Source: DASSWB01 sp035705495 (GTDB lineage Bacteria > Bacteroidota > Bacteroidia > Flavobacteriales > Flavobacteriaceae). From it: DNA of 9,374 nt. The notes under the pieces are model-generated. The model did no database searches, had not been told where the DNA came from, and saw only the letters and a program-made list of their open reading frames with translations. Shown piece after piece: positions 5,735 to 9,374 of the stretch. A program made the position numbers and the translations under genes. The stretch is taken from the NCBI GenBank assembly GCA_035705495.1, contig DASSWB010000091.1, positions 1-9,374 on the forward strand, read 5' to 3'. Position 1 is the stretch's first letter; each line of letters opens with the position of its first letter.

Positions 5735-6850
5735 TCAATCAACCATAAACAAATCCGCAGCAATGCCGTCACTTAAAAATTTCCCCTTTTTGGTTACTTT
5801 CAAATGATCTTCCCGGAACTCCATTAATTCATCAGTAACCAATTTCTTTGATTCTTTCAACAGATGAGAAACAAATGATTTTCCAAATTGATTACCGACT
5901 TCCTCCATCGAAATTCCCCATTTTGTTCTCAATCTCGTCATAACATATTCATTGAATTTATCCCGCACCGAAAGCGTTTCTTCCTCCAAAGGAAGCTCTC
6001 CTTTTTCAAAGGATTTGATATACAATGTATTGTTGCTAACGTTCCATTTGCGTTTTTCACCATCAAAAGAATGTGCCGAAGGACCAATTCCCAAATAAGG
6101 TTTTCCGAACCAGTAAGCGGTATTGTTTTTCGAAAAATAGCCTGGTTTTCCAAAATTGGAAAATTCATAATTGTCAAATTCCGCAGCTTCCAAAGTTTCA
6201 ATCATAATTTCGTAGTGCGACTTTGCCACTTCATCATCAATAGGTTGAATGATTTTTTTCTGAATCATTTTTTCCAATGCTGTTTTCGTCTCTACCGTAA
6301 GTGCGTAACTTGAGATATGGGGCACTTCGAGTTCTAAAGCAATTTTCAGATTTTCCTTCCAACGCTCATTGCTCATTCCGGGAATTCCATAAATAAGGTC
6401 GATGGAAATATTATCGAAGTATTTTTTTGCCAACTGAATAGATTTCAAAGCTTCTTCGGAATTATGAGCGCGATTCATCATCTTCAGGTCTTCCTCAAAG
6501 AATGATTGCACCCCAATACTCAACCGATTCACTGGGGAATTCGCTAAAATTTTTATTTTCTCTTCAGTTAAATCGTCTGGATTCGCCTCAAGCGTAATTT
6601 CCGGATTTTCGACAATTTTATAATTTGAAAAAATCGTTTTAAAAATTCTGTTCAATTCTTCGGAAGTCAGTAATGAAGGTGTTCCGCCGCCAAAATAAAT
6701 CGTTTCCACTTCACCAGAAACCTCATCTTTCCGAAGCAATAATTCCATGCACAACGCATTTACCAGCTCATCTTTCTTCTTTAAGGAGGTCGAAAAGTGG
6801 AAGTCGCAGTAATGACAGGCTTGTTTGCAAAAAGGAATATGGATGTACAT
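5735..6850 (-). CDS. hemW: Radical SAM heme chaperone HemW
   Basis: A 371-residue cytoplasmic radical SAM protein that binds heme and delivers it to client proteins; it was formerly annotated as oxygen-independent coproporphyrinogen III oxidase. The cluster motif is CKQACHYCDF with C8, C12 and C15. The following position is Phe17 rather than the fourth Cys of true HemN, which with the short N-terminus places it in HemW. GGGTPS at 54-59 is the SAM-binding glycine motif, and later blocks LEANPDDLTEEK, RLSIGVQSF, YFDNISIDLIYGIPG and YLGIGPSAHSF are typical. The C-terminal HemN_C winged-helix region is complete. The ATG at 6850 is fixed by an in-frame stop (TGA) two codons upstream. Its start lies only four bases from one arm of an inverted repeat that encloses the upstream S23-type gene. 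It probably shares a transcript with ruvC and that gene. Confidence 0.95.
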   Translation of the reverse strand: MYIHIPFCKQACHYCDFHFSTSLKKKDELVNALCMELLLRKDEVSGEVETIYFGGGTPSLLTSEELNRIFKTIFSNYKIVENPEITLEANPDDLTEEKIKILANSPVNRLSIGVQSFFEEDLKMMNRAHNSEEALKSIQLAKKYFDNISIDLIYGIPGMSNERWKENLKIALELEVPHISSYALTVETKTALEKMIQKKIIQPIDDEVAKSHYEIMIETLEAAEFDNYEFSNFGKPGYFSKNNTAYWFGKPYLGIGPSAHSFDGEKRKWNVSNNTLYIKSFEKGELPLEEETLSVRDKFNEYVMTRLRTKWGISMEEVGNQFGKSFVSHLLKESKKLVTDELMEFREDHLKVTKKGKFLSDGIAADLFMVD

Positions 6851-6854
6851 AGTT

Positions 6855-6880
6855 CAATTATCAATAAGCAATTATCAATT
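6855..6880 (+). repeat. Left arm of 26-bp inverted repeat flanking the S23-type gene
   Basis: Matches the reverse complement of 7293-7318 at 24 of 26 bases; read from the outer end inward, the differences are T/G at position 5 and G/A at position 14. It is itself a double unit: CAATTATCAAT at 6855-6865 and again at 6869-6879. It lies four bases before the hemW start codon and 55 bases beyond the S23-type stop codon. AT-rich CAATTATCAAT-type sequence is low in complexity, so part of the match could be chance. Confidence 0.75.
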
Positions 6881-6935
6881 TTGTCTCAGATAATCAATGG
6901 ATATTTTCCAATGGTCATTGTTAACTGATTACTGT

Positions 6936-7292
6936 TTATTGTTTATTAATCCTGGTTGTTTTCAAAATGGAAAAAAGAATACGAGAAAGTTCATCTGTTT
7001 GGGAAAATAGCGAGTTGAAATTATCAAGATCAATATAATCGGTATCCTTTAGCAATCTAAGCCAAAATTTAGTTTCTAGACTTTCTTTATAAGCAATGGA
7101 AATTTTTGCTGAAAAATCTGCTACGGAAATACCACCGTTTGCTTCAACTACATTTGCCCCAATCGAAGTACCACATCTTAGAAATTGCTTTGATAAAATA
7201 TATTCCCTTTTTTCCTTGACGATTTCCTTATATAATTGCACCACTTGAACCGCAAGTTTATACGATTTTTCAGCTAAAACATTTTCCTTCAT
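6936..7292 (-). CDS. Four-helix-bundle protein, S23/IVP type
   Basis: A 118-residue protein of the 23S rRNA intervening-sequence (S23) four-helix-bundle family. The signature LSKQFLRCGTSIGANVVEANGGISVADFSAKISIAYKESLETKFWLRLL spans residues about 33-81. Relatives form pentamers and are structurally related to Avd, the accessory protein of diversity-generating retroelements. The in-frame ATG at 7316 would add eight residues (MINKQLSI) encoded by the inverted repeat; family members begin like MKENVLAEKSYKLA, so I choose the ATG at 7292. No rRNA intervening sequence, reverse transcriptase or template repeat is nearby, so its role here is unknown. The last residues (RINKQ) also come from AT-rich repeat-like DNA. 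It lies between ruvC and hemW on the same strand and is bracketed by an inverted repeat. Confidence 0.9.
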   Translation of the reverse strand: MKENVLAEKSYKLAVQVVQLYKEIVKEKREYILSKQFLRCGTSIGANVVEANGGISVADFSAKISIAYKESLETKFWLRLLKDTDYIDLDNFNSLFSQTDELSRILFSILKTTRINKQ

Positions 7293-7318
7293 AATTGATA
7301 ATTGTTTATTGATCATTG
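7293..7318 (-). repeat. Right arm of 26-bp inverted repeat, at the ruvC / S23-type junction
   Basis: Partner of 6855-6880 (24 of 26 bases in inverted orientation). On the minus strand it ends directly at the ATG of the S23-type gene, and at its other end it contains the ruvC stop codon (TGA at 7313-7315) and the overlapping alternative ATG at 7316. The 3' end of ruvC is thus formed by repeat sequence. Confidence 0.75.
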
Positions 7319-7870
7319 CTTATTGATTTTCATTGGATTCTGCTTCACAAACGCTTCCCATCCCGTATAACTTTTACCGATTTCCACTTTTCCTGCATTG
7401 TAAAAATGACAAACAGCAGCAGCGAGCCCGTCGGTGGAATCAAGGTTTTTAGGGAGTGTTTTTAATTTCAGCAAACTTTGAAGCATTTTCGCCACTTGTT
7501 CTTTGCTCGCATTTCCGTTTCCGGTGATTGCCATTTTAATTTTTTTGGGGGAATATTCGGTGATTGGAATTTGTCTGGAAAGCCCAGCTGCCATTGCCAC
7601 GCCTTGCGCCCTTCCCAATTTCAACATTGATTGTACGTTTTTTCCAAAAAACGGTGCTTCAATTGCGATTTCATCTGGATGATAAGTATCTATGAGTTCA
7701 ATGGTTCGTTCAAAAATCAGTTTTAGCTTTACGTAATGATCGTCGTATTTCTGAAGCAAAAGCTCGTTGAGCTGCAAAAATTCCATTTGTTTATTCACAA
7801 CTTTTATGAGTCCGAAGCCCATAATTGTGGTTCCCGGGTCGATTCCTAAAATGATTTTTTCGGTACTCAA
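7313..7870 (-). CDS. ruvC: Holliday junction endonuclease RuvC
   Basis: A 185-residue resolvase that cuts four-way DNA junctions with RuvAB in recombination repair. The four acidic catalytic residues are visible: D11 in LGIDPGT, E71 in IAIEAPFFGKN, and D144 and D147 in LDSTDGLAAAVCH. GRAQGV (86-91) and the ITGNGNASKEQV block (115-126) are also typical. The start is TTG: no in-frame ATG exists upstream near the gene, and MSTEKIILGIDPGT is the expected RuvC N-terminus. The last residues MKINKQ come from the AT-rich inverted repeat that flanks the next gene and may not be the ancestral C-terminus. It is divergent from the flippase-like gene with only 35 bases between the start codons, so their promoters must reach into each other's coding region. 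Confidence 0.95.
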   Translation of the reverse strand: MSTEKIILGIDPGTTIMGFGLIKVVNKQMEFLQLNELLLQKYDDHYVKLKLIFERTIELIDTYHPDEIAIEAPFFGKNVQSMLKLGRAQGVAMAAGLSRQIPITEYSPKKIKMAITGNGNASKEQVAKMLQSLLKLKTLPKNLDSTDGLAAAVCHFYNAGKVEIGKSYTGWEAFVKQNPMKINKQ

Positions 7871-7905
7871 AATATTGGATAAATGTTTTATTCGTTTATT
7901 TGCGT

Positions 7906-8847
7906 ATGTTTTGGAAACGTCACAAAATTAAGCAATTCTCGTTCGTGTTCCTCAAAATCCTGATCGTTTGTCTGGCCGTTTTTTTCATTTGGGAAAAACT
8001 ATACGACACTGGACAAGATAATGCAATTTTGTGGGGAAATTTAATTTTGGAAGATTCCTTTACGCTCTTTTTTTTGCCAGTTTTATTGGTTTTGAGTTTT
8101 GGAAATTGGTTTTTTGAAATTAAAAAATGGAAAATTTTAGCTTCGGTTATTGAACCCACGACTTTTAAAGAAGCTGCAAGTCAGAGTTTGGCTTCTTTGA
8201 CAGCCTCGATTTTCACACCAAACCGTATTGGTGAATACGGAGCTAAAAGTTTGTTTTTTTCAAAAAAGCATTGGAAAAAAGTCCTTCTGCTGAATTTCAT
8301 CGGAAATATGACGCAGCTCTTGACCACCATCTTCTTCGGAATTTTAGGGTTGATTTTTCTTTGGAATAAAATCGCATTGCCTTTTTCCAATTCGGAAATA
8401 TTTTTGACCTGCGGAATTTTTTGTACTCTTATCGCGACATTTTTGTTTTTCAAAAATCAGGAAATCGGCAGAAATTTATCAACTTTTCATAATCTCAAAA
8501 TTCGGGAAAAATTAAATTTAATCAGATTTTCAACTATTCGATATTTATTGTTTTCCCATCAATTTTATTTAATTTTAATGATTTTTGGAGCAGAAATTGG
8601 ATATTTCGAAGGAATTTCAGCCATTTTCGTTATTTATCTTTTTGCCTCAGCCTTGCCTTCAATTTTCTTTTTGGAAGCAGTTGTCAAAGGAAGCATTGCC
8701 CTTTGGATTTTCTCAATTTTTCAAGTTGAAGAAATGATTGTTTTGACTACCGTCGGATTGATGTGGTTGTTCAATTTTGCAATTCCAGCACTGGTTGGCA
8801 GTTATTATGTGGTTCAATTCAAACCGCAAAAAACAACTGTGGTATGA
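7906..8847 (+). CDS. Flippase-like / LPG synthase TM-family membrane protein
   Basis: A 313-residue polytopic inner-membrane protein of the lysylphosphatidylglycerol-synthase-TM (UPF0104, AglD-like) group. Members lacking the catalytic aminoacyltransferase domain are thought to flip or help transfer lipid-linked groups. Hydrophobic segments fall at about 11-28, 47-67, 126-148, 161-181, 211-233, 235-255, 264-284 and 286-304 (from the ATG at 7906), and the cytosolic-loop signature FTPNRIGEYGAK (about 99-110) matches the family's TPxRIGE motif. A TTG two codons upstream (7900) is a possible alternative start. There is no extra soluble domain, so it is not a full MprF. It overlaps the following glycosyltransferase by 4 bp (ATGA), which points to coupled translation and a joint role in making a glycolipid or envelope glycan. 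Exact substrate unknown. Confidence 0.85.
   Translation: MFWKRHKIKQFSFVFLKILIVCLAVFFIWEKLYDTGQDNAILWGNLILEDSFTLFFLPVLLVLSFGNWFFEIKKWKILASVIEPTTFKEAASQSLASLTASIFTPNRIGEYGAKSLFFSKKHWKKVLLLNFIGNMTQLLTTIFFGILGLIFLWNKIALPFSNSEIFLTCGIFCTLIATFLFFKNQEIGRNLSTFHNLKIREKLNLIRFSTIRYLLFSHQFYLILMIFGAEIGYFEGISAIFVIYLFASALPSIFFLEAVVKGSIALWIFSIFQVEEMIVLTTVGLMWLFNFAIPALVGSYYVVQFKPQKTTVV
7923..7955 (-). promoter_or_regulatory. Candidate Bacteroidota promoter for ruvC
   Basis: On the minus strand TAATTTTG (7930-7923) matches the TAnnTTTG -7 box exactly, and a TTG (7955-7953) lies 22 bases upstream, within the spacing reported for flavobacterial promoters. It would start transcription near 7915, about 45 bases before the ruvC TTG. 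It lies inside the first codons of the divergent flippase-like gene. Short motifs like this also occur by chance in AT-rich DNA. Confidence 0.4.
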
Positions 8848-9374
8848 TGTATTTTCTCATTGTCATCAGCATTTTTTATGCTTTGCTCATTCTTTATTTG
8901 CGCTACGGATTTCATCAGGTAAAAGAATTTGTTTCCGAAGAAAAACCTGCAAAAACCTCGTTTTCAATAATCATCGCTTTTCGGAATGAAGCAGCCAATC
9001 TTCCGCAGCTTTTTTTGACGCTGAAAAAATTAAAATATCCTGTTCATTTGTTTGAAATTATCTTGGTCAATGACGATTCCACGGATAATTCCGAAGCTAT
9101 TTCAAACGAATTCAAAAATTCCAATCCGCAGCTTCACATTTCGGTTTTAAAAAATCAGCAACCGAAATCGGCTAAAAAAGCTGCGATTAACACCGGGATC
9201 AATTCCGCAGAAAAAGAATATATCATCACGACAGATGCCGATTGCGAAGTTCCCGAAAATTGGCTCACGGAATTTGACTGTTTTATTCAAAAAACCGAAG
9301 TAAAATTTATCTCGGGACCTGTGGTTTTTGAAAAAGGAAAAGGTCTGTTGAATATTTTCCAGCGCATTGATTTT
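8844..9374 (+). CDS. Family 2 glycosyltransferase, 5' part (runs off the window)
   Basis: The first 177 codons of a membrane-anchored GT2 enzyme that transfers a sugar from a nucleotide donor. One N-terminal hydrophobic segment (about 3-20) is followed by the GT-A domain: FSIIIAFRNEAANL (40-53), EIILVNDDSTDNS (71-83) with the nucleotide-binding D77-D78, and the metal-binding DAD at 131-133 in TTDADCEVPENW. The catalytic base and any later membrane helices are beyond the edge. The start ATG overlaps the upstream flippase-like stop codon in ATGA; a second ATG follows directly. The pair probably acts on the same lipid-linked substrate. The acceptor cannot be told from this part. Confidence 0.92.
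   Translation, partial: MMYFLIVISIFYALLILYLRYGFHQVKEFVSEEKPAKTSFSIIIAFRNEAANLPQLFLTLKKLKYPVHLFEIILVNDDSTDNSEAISNEFKNSNPQLHISVLKNQQPKSAKKAAINTGINSAEKEYIITTDADCEVPENWLTEFDCFIQKTEVKFISGPVVFEKGKGLLNIFQRIDF

Noticed and set aside
5888..6313. 141-codon plus-strand open frame inside hemW
   Set aside because: It is antisense to a well-conserved gene and shows no domain of its own.
5735..6850. Oxygen-independent coproporphyrinogen oxidase HemN
   Set aside because: The fourth cysteine of HemN (CxxxCxxCxC) is Phe here and the N-terminus is short, which fits HemW.
6936..7292. Part of a diversity-generating retroelement (Avd homologue)
   Set aside because: No reverse transcriptase, template repeat or variable repeat is visible, and the sequence fits the free-standing S23 family.
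6936..7292. 23S rRNA intervening sequence
   Set aside because: The flanking genes are ruvC and hemW; no rRNA sequence is present.
7293..7316. ATG at 7316 as the start of the S23-type protein
   Set aside because: The extra eight residues are encoded by the inverted repeat and do not match the family N-terminus, while the ATG at 7292 gives the usual length of about 118 residues.

Overview
The window looks like chromosome from a low-GC member of the Bacteroidota, most likely a Flavobacteriales/Weeksellaceae species of the Chryseobacterium/Kaistella type. This rests on protein family content (CBS-type ClC, DUF4260, a free-standing four-helix-bundle S23-like protein, a Bacteroidota-style RAYT), AT-rich codon use, no clear Shine-Dalgarno sequences, and TAnnTTTG-type -7 promoter boxes. 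The taxonomy is inference from family resemblance; there is no rRNA here to confirm it.

Layout. (1) 1-3031, plus strand: the 3' two thirds of aspS (aspartyl-tRNA synthetase, cut by the window edge), a strong intrinsic terminator, then a CBS-domain ClC anion channel/transporter. (2) 3032-4172: a repeat-rich island. A structured intergenic element (3066-3169) is followed by a REP-like 20-bp palindrome, a RAYT (REP-associated tyrosine transposase) gene, and two more palindromes. Six further copies of the same palindrome lie in frame inside the RAYT gene, giving a Gly-Glu-Ser-Gln-Phe-Ala repeat tract between its HUH motif and its catalytic tyrosine motif. (3) 4173-6850, minus strand, read right to left: hemW, a cyclase-family metal hydrolase, a DUF4260 membrane protein and an MmcQ/YjbR-family protein, the last three separated by 1-2 bases. 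(4) 6851-7870, minus strand: ruvC, then a four-helix-bundle (S23-type) gene bracketed by a 26-bp inverted repeat. (5) 7906-9374, plus strand, divergent from ruvC: a flippase-like (LPG synthase TM/UPF0104-type) membrane protein overlapping by 4 bp the start of a family 2 glycosyltransferase that runs off the window.

Most genes are ordinary housekeeping or envelope functions. The notable part is the RAYT island: the transposase gene is flanked by, and internally colonised by, what look like its own palindromic substrates. The second cassette-like structure is the S23-type gene in its inverted-repeat frame between ruvC and hemW. I found no CRISPR array, defence operon, prophage, tRNA or rRNA.
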